A stretch of 64,000 nt of DNA. Origin: Paractinoplanes deccanensis (GTDB lineage Bacteria > Actinomycetota > Actinomycetes > Mycobacteriales > Micromonosporaceae). Position 1 is the stretch's first letter. Every line of letters starts with the position of its first letter. The translations under genes and the position numbers were made by a program. Location: positions 62,001 through 126,000 of the forward strand of contig NZ_BOMI01000178.1 of assembly GCF_016862115.1 (NCBI RefSeq), written 5' to 3'. The notes under the pieces were generated by a model that was not told the DNA's origin, did no database searches, and was given only the letters and a program-made list of their open reading frames with translations. This document shows, piece by piece, positions 1-7,260 of the stretch.

Positions 1-599
1 ACGGCGAAGGTGTGGAATGCCTGGTACCACGGCGAGCCGGCGACCAGGGTGCCGCCGAACGAGTTGCCGCCGGAGTAGCCGGGGCCGTGCAGCGTGCCGA
101 ACAGCCGGTTGGGGTCCCGGCCGACGATCTCCATGATGTCGATCTCGCCGTCGGTGGGCCAGTTGCCGCCGCCGAGCATCCAGAAGGCGGGCCAGAGGCC
201 GGAGCCGTTGGGGACCTGGATGCGGGCCTCGATGTGCCCGTACTGCTGGGTGAACTTGCCGGCCGTCTGGATGCGGCCGGAGGTGAACTGGCAGGTGCCG
301 TTCCAGCAGCTGTTGCCGCCGCTGCCCTTGCGGGCCGTGATGACCAGGTGGCCCTGGCCGTCCATGGCGACGTTGCTCGTGCCGCTGGTGTAGTACTGGA
401 GCTCCTGGTTGCCCCAGCCGCTGCCGCCGACGTCGAAGTTCCACTTCGACGTGTCGACGCCGGAGCCGGCCGGGCCGTTGAAGTCCTCGTTCCAGACCAC
501 GGCCGCCTCGGCCGTGTCGCTCCTGGAGCCGACGGCCAGGCCGCCGCTCAGGGCGACGACCATGGCGGCCGCCGCGATGAAGAACCGTGACTTGCGCAT
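1..599 (-). CDS. Secreted GH16 beta-glucanase (C-terminus beyond window)
   Basis: Endo-beta-1,3(4)-glucanase (laminarinase type) of glycoside hydrolase family 16, exported to cleave beta-glucan outside the cell. The window holds the first ~199 residues; the gene continues past base 1. Residues 1-32 form a signal peptide with a basic start (MRKSRFF) and an Ala/Gly/Val-rich core. The domain opens with VVWNEDFNG, and the family active site EIDIME is present with E152, D154 and E157 as nucleophile, assistant and acid/base. The ATG at 597-599 is chosen because the signal peptide begins there. Upstream is an AT-richer stretch (about 610-650) that probably carries its promoter. A second, distant GH16 gene lies at 14000-15295. 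Domain assignment is firm; substrate is inferred from the family. Confidence 0.93.
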   Translation of the reverse strand, partial: MRKSRFFIAAAAMVVALSGGLAVGSRSDTAEAAVVWNEDFNGPAGSGVDTSKWNFDVGGSGWGNQELQYYTSGTSNVAMDGQGHLVITARKGSGGNSCWNGTCQFTSGRIQTAGKFTQQYGHIEARIQVPNGSGLWPAFWMLGGGNWPTDGEIDIMEIVGRDPNRLFGTLHGPGYSGGNSFGGTLVAGSPWYQAFHTFA

Positions 600-642
600 A
601 GGGGATACCTCGGGGGAGAGGGGATTAATGTGTAACAGTCTT

Positions 643-662
643 AAAAATTGCCCCCGGGGCAG
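643..662 (-). terminator. Weak terminator-like hairpin after SUKH gene
   Basis: On the minus strand, directly after the stop of the SUKH gene, the sequence TGCCCCGGGGGCA is followed by ATTTTT. The stem is only 4-6 bp, but the U-tract fits a short intrinsic terminator, separating the SUKH gene from the glucanase gene transcribed in the same direction. Confidence 0.3.
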
Positions 663-1103
663 TCAAGCGGACGGCGCGGTTCCGGAACTTACGGGCACGA
701 TTGTTGTCAGCTTGCGCTGCGTCCACCCGACCCAGAAGTCGCCCAGGTCGTTCGCCAGCCAGTGCGGCGCCGCGCTCACCGGATCCCAGAGGAAGACGCC
801 GGGGTTGCCGTCGCGGGGCACACAGATGCGGGCGCCCGTGCCGTCGTCCCCGATCGCGACGAGCTCGCGCCGGGCCGGAAAGGCGTCGCGCCACTCAAGC
901 TCGTTGCGGCGCATCAGATCGGCCAGCGGCCACAGGAAGAACCGCTGGCCGTCCCGCTCGACGACGCCGTCGCTGACGAGATACAACCGTCGCAGATCGA
1001 GGGTGAGACTCTCGCACGCGGCCAGCCTTTCGGCGGGCACGCCGGGCTGAGCCAGATAACCGTCGGTCGCGCGCACCAGATCGCGCCAGTCAACGAGGAC
1101 CAT
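663..1103 (-). CDS. SMI1/KNR4 (SUKH) family protein
   Basis: Cytosolic protein of 146 aa resembling the SUKH/SMI1-KNR4 superfamily. Supporting features are the C-terminal segment with DGTGARICVPRDGNPGVFLWDP (read in two parts) followed by LANDLGDFWVGW, and an N-terminal helix-rich part. SUKH proteins commonly act as immunity proteins against nuclease-type polymorphic toxins, but many are orphan genes of unknown role. No toxin gene adjoins this one, so function is open. ATG at 1103 is preceded by CCGGGG, a modest ribosome site. It stands alone between the glucanase and the NTF2/MerR pair, which are all on the same strand. Confidence 0.7.
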   Translation of the reverse strand: MVLVDWRDLVRATDGYLAQPGVPAERLAACESLTLDLRRLYLVSDGVVERDGQRFFLWPLADLMRRNELEWRDAFPARRELVAIGDDGTGARICVPRDGNPGVFLWDPVSAAPHWLANDLGDFWVGWTQRKLTTIVPVSSGTAPSA

Positions 1104-1160
1104 CCCCGGAATGATGCCACCCGAAGATCCGGCTTCCGGTAACCGGACCGGGACGCAAAG

Positions 1161-1511
1161 TCACGGTTCGATGACGAGCCGGGCGATCGCGGTACCGTCC
1201 AGGGTGAACCGGAAATGCAGGTCGGCCGACCCGCCCGGAAAGTCGCCCTCCAGGTGCTGCACGACGTCGAAATCCGCTGCACCGGTCCGGGACGCGCTCA
1301 CGAACGTCGTGGTGTACGTGTATTCGGCCGCCGCGTCGGTCAGCCACTTCCGGATCTCGTCCCGGCCCCGGTAGGTGCGGCCCTCGTCGGTCACGGCGGC
1401 ATCCGGGGCGAAGAAGCCGGCGGCGGTGCCGGTGTCACGGGCTTGGTGCGCGGGAAGGTACGCCGTGATCACGGCCGGCAGCTCTTCCCAGGTAACGGCT
1501 GTGCTGGTCAT
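1161..1511 (-). CDS. NTF2-like / SnoaL-like fold protein
   Basis: A 116-aa protein with the profile of the SnoaL-like/NTF2 superfamily. It starts with an alpha-helical part (LPAVITAYLPAHQARDT), continues with a motif typical of nuclear-transport-factor-2 family proteins (FFAPDAAVTDEGRTYRG followed by DEIRKWL), and ends in beta-strands. Such small cone-shaped proteins bind hydrophobic ligands or act as polyketide cyclases or isomerases; no specific substrate can be read. Its ATG overlaps the stop codon of the MerR gene by 4 bases (1508-1511), so the two are translationally coupled and the protein probably belongs to the response controlled by that regulator. Confidence 0.8.
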   Translation of the reverse strand: MTSTAVTWEELPAVITAYLPAHQARDTGTAAGFFAPDAAVTDEGRTYRGRDEIRKWLTDAAAEYTYTTTFVSASRTGAADFDVVQHLEGDFPGGSADLHFRFTLDGTAIARLVIEP

Positions 1512-2347
1512 GCCACCACGGTCGGGTCTCCCCCGGGGAGAGGGTCAAGACGGAAGACCGGCCAGCCGATCTCGGTGCGCCACCGGCCGGCGTCGCCGGT
1601 GTCGCGCGGACCCGCCAGGTAGGTCTCGTGGACAGGCCCGTCCACACCCAGCGCGTGCGAGACGACCCAGTCACCGAGGCGGCCGTAGGTCACGTCGATG
1701 TCGTCGTGCGGCCCCGCGTGCACGGTCACCGCCAGGTCGGCCGCCGCCAGGTCGACAACCTCGATCCGCCCGCCGCCCCGCGGACGGCGCACCGGCCGGA
1801 AGACGGTCATGACGCCGGCGCCCTCGGTGAACAGCTCGTTGGCATACCGCCCGCCGGGCGGCCCGGTGCGCTCCGCGGCCGGGAAGGCCGCGTCCAACTC
1901 GTCCATGGCCGCGCCGAACCAGGCGAGCGAGTCCCCGAGCCGCACGTTCGCGCTGATCGCCGCCACCCGCCGGGCGGGAACGGAGCGCAACTCGACCTCG
2001 AACGCCGCATCGCCGGGCCGCAGCAGCCGGCGCAACGACACGACCGCCGCCCGGGTCCGCTCGAGCTCGGCCTCGAGCCGCCGCAGATGCCCCGAGACGA
2101 GCTCGGCACGCCGCCCCGGATCGTCGGCCGCGAGGATCGCCTCCACCTCGGCCAGCGGCACATCGAGCTCCCGCAGCCGATGGATGACCTGAGCCGTCGC
2201 GATCTGGTCGGGCAGGTAGTAGCGATAGTTCGTGAACGGGTCGACCGTCGCCGGCACCAGCAGCCCGGCCTCGTGATACCGCCGAAGCGTCCGCACACTC
2301 AGATGCGTCACGGTGGCGAACTCGCCGATGGTGAGCCCTTTGCGCAT
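1508..2347 (-). CDS. MerR-family regulator with GyrI-like effector domain
   Basis: Transcription activator/repressor of the MerR family, 279 aa. The first ~70 residues are the winged-helix DNA-binding part (LTIGEFATVTHLSVRTLRRY, then the PxTxYRYY-like PFTNYRYYLPDQI). A coiled-coil dimerisation helix follows, and a C-terminal GyrI-like/BmrR-type ligand domain covers about 120-275. This is the multidrug-sensing architecture. The ATG at 2347 is preferred because MRKGLTIGEF matches the family start; an in-frame GTG at 2362 would add five residues. The downstream NTF2-like gene overlaps by 4 bases and is co-transcribed. The effector is unknown, probably a cationic or hydrophobic small molecule. 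Confidence 0.9.
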   Translation of the reverse strand: MRKGLTIGEFATVTHLSVRTLRRYHEAGLLVPATVDPFTNYRYYLPDQIATAQVIHRLRELDVPLAEVEAILAADDPGRRAELVSGHLRRLEAELERTRAAVVSLRRLLRPGDAAFEVELRSVPARRVAAISANVRLGDSLAWFGAAMDELDAAFPAAERTGPPGGRYANELFTEGAGVMTVFRPVRRPRGGGRIEVVDLAAADLAVTVHAGPHDDIDVTYGRLGDWVVSHALGVDGPVHETYLAGPRDTGDAGRWRTEIGWPVFRLDPLPGGDPTVVA

Positions 2348-2371
2348 CGTCACAGTGTCCACCCGAGCCGA

Positions 2372-2607
2372 TCAGGCGACGACGGCGCGATGCCTCTCGC
2401 CACGACGCGAGCGGAGACTGACACTGCGGCCGCCCTTAGTCACGGCCTCCTGTGTCGCCGCGTAGACCAGGAGCGCAGCGTTGACGATGTCCGTCCGGTT
2501 GTCACCCGTCGCCTGCTGGTGCCAACGTGTTCTGAGATGCCGGCGGGCTTCAACGACGTCTGCAACTTCGCTCGCGGGCGGCCAGCTGCAAAACGAACAT
2601 GCGCCAT
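2372..2607 (-). pseudogene. Frameshifted ribbon-helix-helix (antitoxin-like) gene
   Basis: Reading the minus strand from the ATG at 2607 gives MAHVRFAAG, then KLQTSLKPAGISEHVGTS. A different frame continues with ATGDNRTDIVNAALLVYA and GGRSVSLRS, ending at 2372. The motif TGDNRTDIVNxAL is typical of small actinobacterial ribbon-helix-helix DNA-binding proteins, often antitoxin-like. The two halves join into one ~78-aa protein if one base is restored near 2530. I therefore call a gene inactivated by a single-base deletion. No partner toxin is visible. The family call rests on a short motif, hence the modest confidence. Confidence 0.4.
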
Positions 2608-2836
2608 GTAGCAGCGGCGGTCTGCCAGCCTGACGGGCAGCCACGCTGTTCCGGAGACACGGGCCGCATTAGGCCGATGAATCCAGATGGGACACGGCCG
2701 TCCGGACATACCGTGGCCTGCCCTTGTGCAACGTGACGAACGTGACGTGACGATCCGTCACATGACCAGCTGCCAGCTATCCATGAGGGACGGGCGGGCG
2801 CGACGAGACAGCGCCTGTTTGGACCGGCCAGGGTGC

Positions 2837-2868
2837 CGGGCGGCTTGACCGGTTAGACAAGCCGCCCG
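2837..2868 (-). terminator. Strong hairpin downstream of DUF397 gene
   Basis: A perfect 11-bp stem, CGGGCGGCTTG (2837-2847) pairing with CAAGCCGCCCG (2858-2868), closes a 10-nt loop. It sits about 100 bases past the stop of the leftward XRE-DUF397 operon. There is no U-tract on either side, as is common for actinobacterial terminators. It could also act bidirectionally. Confidence 0.5.
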
Positions 2869-2966
2869 TTGATCCTGATTCCCGCTTTGCTCGGTATCGC
2901 GCGAAGCCTGCAATCAGTCACGCATAGGCTATGCCGATTCACTGGTGCTTACGAGGTTCGCAGATC

Positions 2967-3182
2967 TTATTGCAGAAAGTCGTCGAATTCGCCCTTTTTT
3001 GCGCCGTCGAGGAAGGCGTCGAACTCTTCCTTGGTGTAGATGATGACCTCTCCATCGGGGCGACGTGAATGCCGGAAAGCAACCATGTCTCCCCAATGTG
3101 CCACCTCGATGCAGTTGTCACCGCCGCTCTTCTTCGCCGTCCTCCAGTTGAGCGCCTGTCGTTCAACATCCTCAAGAGCCAT
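2967..3182 (-). CDS. DUF397 small protein, partner of XRE regulator
   Basis: A 71-aa DUF397 protein. The diagnostic pattern is seen: W(R)TAKKSGGDNCIEVA at residues ~13-27, a basic centre (FRHSRRPDGEVIIYT), then FDAFLDGAKKGEFDDF at the C-terminus. The usual VRDSK core is diverged to VAFRHSRRPDG. In streptomycetes DUF397 proteins are encoded next to DUF5753-type XRE regulators (abaA/whiJ type loci) and appear to antagonise or assist their DNA binding during development and antibiotic production. Here the start codon lies 3 bases after the stop of the XRE gene, so they form one operon. Base composition is clearly less GC-rich than the core genes. Confidence 0.9.
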   Translation of the reverse strand: MALEDVERQALNWRTAKKSGGDNCIEVAHWGDMVAFRHSRRPDGEVIIYTKEEFDAFLDGAKKGEFDDFLQ

Positions 3183-3185
3183 GAC

Positions 3186-4040
3186 TCACGCTTTCCATCG
3201 AGTGTCGATTACTTCACCAATAATATGCAACGATTCGGTTTCGCTTGCCGCGATTTGGGCAAGTTCCCGGAAAATTGCCTTGCAGCGAGCCGCGCCTTCA
3301 TCTCTATGCCAGATCGAACCTAAAGGCGTTTCGACGTGAGCCACGTCCTCTACCGGCCCGGCAGAGAACGAGAGCACAGTGAAGGCCCCCACCGCGCCCA
3401 AACTCGTTCCCGCAGAGAAGGGTAGAACCTGTAAGGTCACGTTCGGCATCGACGAAACCTCAACAAGAAATTCCAATTGGCTGCGCATGACCGACGGCGT
3501 GGCCGCATTTCTGTGTAGCACGCCCTCGTCAACAAGAGCGTGGTACTTGACCGGATCGGGCCCGGCGATGATCTGCTGTCGAGTCATGCGCGCTTGAACA
3601 AGCCTAGACAGCTCCGAATCCGAGTACCGAGGCCGCCGCGAATTGAGGGCCGACCTGGCGTATTCGGTTGTCTGGAGCAAGCCGGGAATATAACCGAGCT
3701 CGTAGGCGTCGATAGCGGAGGCGCCCGCCTCGAAGCCGATGAATTCGGCGGCCTGGGCTCGCAGATCCAGACGTTCCCACCAGCCACTCTCGTGGCCCGC
3801 TCGGGCCAGGCTCAGCAAACGGTCCGCGTCGGCCTTGTCAAGTCCGTACAGGTCGCAGAGAGCGCGAACATAGAGGATGCCAGGACGGCGCTGCCCTCTC
3901 TCAAGCCGTGTGATCACGGACGCGTTGACTTCTAGCTGTCTGGCAACATCGGCCGCGGTGCGTCCAGTGCCCTCGCGGTACTCGCGTAAGAGGACTCCGA
4001 GTTGTTGACGCATGAGCACAGGGCTTCGCTGCCCGGACAT
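3186..4040 (-). CDS. XRE-family regulator with DUF5753 (Scr1/WhiJ type)
   Basis: DNA-binding regulator, 284 aa. Helix-turn-helix at about residues 10-65 (LGVLLREYREGTGRTAADVA, then VNASVITRLERGQRRP). The DUF5753 sensor region covers about 90-275, with the family hallmarks YIPGLLQTTEYARSAL, ARMTRQQI, LDxGVLHR-like VDEGVLHRN, and the VLPFSAG segment. The start is the ATG at 4040: GGAGG lies 5 bases upstream, whereas an in-frame GTG at 4046 overlaps that site. It is followed after 3 bases by the DUF397 gene. Such pairs act as pleiotropic developmental regulators in actinomycetes; the target here is not known. Confidence 0.93.
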   Translation of the reverse strand: MSGQRSPVLMRQQLGVLLREYREGTGRTAADVARQLEVNASVITRLERGQRRPGILYVRALCDLYGLDKADADRLLSLARAGHESGWWERLDLRAQAAEFIGFEAGASAIDAYELGYIPGLLQTTEYARSALNSRRPRYSDSELSRLVQARMTRQQIIAGPDPVKYHALVDEGVLHRNAATPSVMRSQLEFLVEVSSMPNVTLQVLPFSAGTSLGAVGAFTVLSFSAGPVEDVAHVETPLGSIWHRDEGAARCKAIFRELAQIAASETESLHIIGEVIDTRWKA

Positions 4041-4265
4041 GATCACCTCCGCCGCGTCCGGACCTCACTGTAGTCGCGTCAAGACCCGAATCGGCAACCC
4101 AGATGGTGTAAAAAGCGGGCGTGTCATTCCGGAGCCTGTCAATTGCCAGGGCATCCCTTGACACTCAGACTGGATGTAACGCGAAGCAGTTGCCCAGCTA
4201 CGCAGAGGTACCGCGTCTCGTAGCCGACGAGCGCGGTCAACGTCGCATCGGAGGGTTGGGGAGCC

Positions 4266-4493
4266 ATGGACGCCGCAACACCGAAGTCGCCGGGAACCGA
4301 CGAGCGCAGGCTTGGAGCCGAGGACGAGGGAGCCGGCGGCCTGCATTGCGCTGACGGTGACGGCGCTCTGAGCAAGCGCGACAAGGAAGGCGGCTTGGGC
4401 CGCCACGCGGTCATCATCGCTTACCTGGGCGGCCTGGCGCCGATCATCACCGCTATCGCAGCTGTGGTCATCGCGATTCTTTCCCACCGTTGA
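4266..4493 (+). CDS. Possible small single-span membrane protein
   Basis: A 75-aa reading frame with a charged, low-complexity N-terminal half (many D, E, G) and one clear hydrophobic helix at the C-terminus (AVIIAYLGGLAPIITAIAAV), ending ILSHR. CGGAGGGTTGGGGAGCC precedes the ATG and offers a plausible ribosome site about 11 bases upstream. The tail-anchored layout fits small actinobacterial membrane peptides, but no family is recognised. It is divergent from the XRE/DUF397 operon, 225 bases away. It could be a chance frame. Confidence 0.4.
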   Translation: MDAATPKSPGTDERRLGAEDEGAGGLHCADGDGALSKRDKEGGLGRHAVIIAYLGGLAPIITAIAAVVIAILSHR

Positions 4494-5450
4494 GACGCGC
4501 GGCATTCAAGCCGCCACAGCGAGGCCCTGCCCGTGAGCGGCGTGCCGCTACCGCTTTACCGCGAAACCGCGAGGACGCGCGCGGTCGGACAGGGCGCAGT
4601 CTCTTCTGGTTGGTCGAGTTGGTGAGGTTGGCGGCATGACTGACCCGAGCATGTTTCCGCCCCAGGAGAGAACGCGTAGATGCGGGTGCGTTGGCTCGCA
4701 GATCGGAGGTGTTCTGCGCCGGGGCTTGACTGCCGACCGGCTGGTTCCGGCAGCCTTCTCGCGTCGATGCGCCTGACGGCCATCGTTGTCCCTGGCCGTC
4801 GATCTTCTTCAGCCGTGTGGTTGACGACGATCCTCTGCCCACTGTTGCCAGCCCTTAGCTCAGTGATACATCCAGCGCTAGCAGGTCACCAAGATTGTCT
4901 CCGGCTCGCCGCGACGAGCTTCCTCATTCCGGCATGCATTCTGAGCTGATTTTTACAAGAATCTTAATTCAGGGTGGGTCTGGCGTAAGGCACATCTCGG
5001 TCACATCGGTAAAGAGCGGCAATGCCCGCTCAATCAGGTAGGCCGTCGCCGACTTGATCTCATGGGGCGACAGATCTGATCTTCGCCTGGACACGCTGAT
5101 CAAACTCCACCTATCTGACCATGACGGCCTTCAGGGCGACCGCGTCTGCGGTCATCACACGCGAGAAAACACGAGCTGGATCTTGGGTGTCAGCTTGAGA
5201 ACCTGCGCACGCTCGGACGGTGGCTAGAGGCGGAACATCAGAAAAGCCGGCAGCAGCTTACCCTAGGACGGAGTAGCAAAGTGGCGCGGCCTCGTCACTC
5301 GGATCGGCGGCGCTTGCCATAAACATGGATTTGGTCCGTAGGATAGGAGAACTGGTCTGGTCAATCCTCGGCTCACATAACCCAGAAGCGGTGTGGTCTT
5401 TTGCTTGCGCCCGAGGTCAATGACGGAGGGTGGCGTGAAGGAGATTAATT
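4494..5450. other. Long gene-poor stretch with lower GC
   Basis: Nearly 1 kb without a convincing gene. GC is visibly lower than in the flanks and stop codons are frequent in all frames. A short minus-strand frame around 4980-5080 reads LSPHEIKSATAYLIERALPL and could be the remnant of a lost gene, but no start or family is recognisable. A 43-codon frame from ATG 4636 has a poor ribosome site and no recognisable content. The last 100 bases must contain the promoter of the XRE gene at 5451. The stretch looks like decayed accessory DNA between two XRE/DUF397 loci. Confidence 0.45.
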
Positions 5451-6365
5451 ATGGCACGCAGGCGGAACGCCGCAGTCAGCCGCCGGCGTATCCGTTCCAA
5501 GTTGCGCACCCTGCGGTCCGCGACGCAGGAGACTCAGCGCGACGTCGCGGACGCCCTCGACTGGTCGACGGCAAAACTGATGCGGATCGAAGGCGGCCGG
5601 GTCGGCATCTCAACCACAGATCTGAAGGCGCTGCTCGCCCATTACGGCGTGACCGACGAGACGGAGCTGGCACAGCTGGCCGAACTGGCCCGCATCAGCC
5701 GGACCAGCACGCTCGCCGCCACCTACGGGCCGGCCTTGTCGAAAGAGTTCGCCGAGTTCATCGAGAACGAGGAAGCGGCGCGGATCATCCGTCAATTCGA
5801 GCCGAAGCTCATCCCCGGCCCGCTGCAGACGGAGGATTACGCTCGCGCCATCCTTACCGCATACGCTGAGGAATACGTCTCACGGCAGATCATCGAACAG
5901 CGAGTCTTCGCTCGGCTGGCTCGCCGGGACCAGATCCTTCAAACGGATGGCCCCGAGGCCTTCTTCATCATCGATGAAGCCGCGCTCTGGCGATGGATCG
6001 GCGCGGAGTCGGGACACGGGACCCTGCATTCTTCTGTGATGATTCGCCAACTGGAGGATATGCTCGACGTGATCAAGCACCCCAACGTGAAGGTGCAATT
6101 CATGCCCTTCAGAGCAGGCGCCTACCGGGCAATGGGTGGGCCGTTCGTGGTGCTGGAGTTCGACGAGCCTTCGGACGATAATCTGCTTTACCTGGAAAAT
6201 CCCGAAGTAAGCCTCCTTTATTATGAGAATGCGGAACGAACCGAGCCGTACCTGCGGTATTTCCAGGACATGGAAACCAAAGCAACCCCGGTTGACAAAG
6301 CGGCTGACGCGATCAATGCGGTGCTGAGGACATATCGCGAAGGCGGGTTCGGCATCCCTGCCTGA
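5451..6365 (+). CDS. XRE-family regulator with DUF5753
   Basis: A second regulator of the Scr1/WhiJ class, 304 aa. Helix-turn-helix at about 12-70 (QETQRDVADALDWSTAKLMR, then IEGGRVGISTTDLKALLAHYG). DUF5753 covers about 100-290: FEPKLIPGLLQ-like EPKLIPGPLQTEDYARAIL, RVFARLARRDQIL, FIIDEAALWR, and a VQFMPFRAGAY segment. The ATG at 5451 has AAGGAG 8 bases upstream. A DUF397 gene follows 7 bases after the stop but is broken, so this regulator has lost its normal partner and may rely on another DUF397 protein, such as that at 2967-3182. Codon use is less GC-biased than in the polysaccharide and transporter genes. Confidence 0.93.
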   Translation: MARRRNAAVSRRRIRSKLRTLRSATQETQRDVADALDWSTAKLMRIEGGRVGISTTDLKALLAHYGVTDETELAQLAELARISRTSTLAATYGPALSKEFAEFIENEEAARIIRQFEPKLIPGPLQTEDYARAILTAYAEEYVSRQIIEQRVFARLARRDQILQTDGPEAFFIIDEAALWRWIGAESGHGTLHSSVMIRQLEDMLDVIKHPNVKVQFMPFRAGAYRAMGGPFVVLEFDEPSDDNLLYLENPEVSLLYYENAERTEPYLRYFQDMETKATPVDKAADAINAVLRTYREGGFGIPA

Positions 6366-6372
6366 CCTGCTA

Positions 6373-6644
6373 ATGCCCGCAGTCTGGGCAGATGTCAACG
6401 CCGAGCGCCTCGGCGAAAGGTCGCCTGAGCTGATCGTGGCACCCCGCCGGCATGGCCTGACCGGATGGAGTGAAGATGTTCGACGAGATTCGAGATGCGC
6501 TGCCGTCGTCGCGAACACCTCCGATCGGGTGTACGTGCGCGACTCCAAAGCCTCCGGCCGAGGCACCCTTGACTTCGGAGTCGATGCCTGAAGGCCTTGA
6601 TCGACGGCATTCGCTCCGGCGAGTTCGACTGCGGAGACTGCTGA
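6373..6644 (+). pseudogene. DUF397 gene broken by a one-base deletion in a Trp codon
   Basis: Frame 6373-6591 encodes a DUF397 domain: GWSEDVRRDSRCAAVVANTS, then DRVYVRDSKASGRGTLDF and GVDA, where it stops at TGA (6589-6591). Inserting one G restores GVDAW-KALIDGIRSGEFDCGDC, ending at TGA 6642-6644. This is exactly the conserved DUF397 tail (F/W-x-AFxxGxRxGEFD). The TGG of the conserved Trp has therefore become TGA by losing a G. The 72-aa truncated product would lack the C-terminal helix. No good ribosome site precedes ATG 6373; GTG 6436 is an alternative start. It follows the XRE gene as the second gene of its operon. Confidence 0.7.
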
Positions 6645-6891
6645 ACCGGGCACGGCGAGGAGAGTGTCGGCGGGTCGCCCACGGGGGTCTGACCGCCGAC
6701 AAGACCTGAGCACCGGCATCGGCCACGACCGGACGATCACCGGTTTCCGGCACGGCGACCACCTGCAAGGTCCGTGGCCGGCGGCTGACAGCAAGGCTGT
6801 GGACGCCCGCGGCGGCGTTACCGTGTCCGGCACATGTTGTAACTGTGCGAACACGGGGATGTGAGCATATGTCGACACACACACACACGAG

Positions 6892-7260
6892 ATGGGAGCT
6901 GCTCGCGGCCGCGGCCGGCGGGGCCTGATGATCGGCGTGGGGTGGCAGGACTTCGTGTACGTGACCGCGTTCGACGGTGTGCTGTGGGCGGCCGAGGCGG
7001 GCGGCGCCCTGCGGTGGTACCGGTATCAGGCCGGGCACAAGGGCTCGTCGGCCGACTGGGACTCGAACTCGGGCACGATCGTCGGTTCCGGGTGGAACGG
7101 CGGGACGTACGGGTACCAGCCCGTGCTCAGCGCCGGTGAGGGCCGCATGTACATGGTCGACAAGAACGGCTACCTGCGCCGGAACCGGCACATGGATTCT
7201 CGGTCGGCGGGATCCCGCCGGCGGCGGCGAGATCATCGGGAGCGGGTGGAGGTGACGTGA
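6892..7260 (+). pseudogene. Tachylectin-2-like beta-propeller lectin fragment
   Basis: The reading frame gives tachylectin-type propeller blades: GVLWAAEAGGALRWYRYQAG, then DWDSNSGTIVGSGWNGGTYG, and a third blade beginning MYMVDKNGYLRRN. After RNRH the match moves to the next frame (DPAGGGEIIGSGW), then stops at 7253-7255, so an indel near 7192 breaks the third blade. Upstream, ATG 6869 starts MSTHTHTRWELLAAAAGGA and then a TGA, possibly the original signal-peptide start separated by another frame change. Intact proteins of this type have five or more blades and are secreted sugar-binding proteins. The fragment ends against the last gene of the ABC operon. Confidence 0.6.

Noticed and set aside
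4468..4949. Frames of 75-124 codons on both strands (for example 4468-4842 minus and 4680-4949 plus)
   Set aside because: No ribosome sites, no recognisable motifs, and codon use unlike genes; taken as chance.
6872..6886. (AC)n microsatellite
   Set aside because: Only about six dinucleotides; too short to claim function, though it may have helped the frame change near the tachylectin start.
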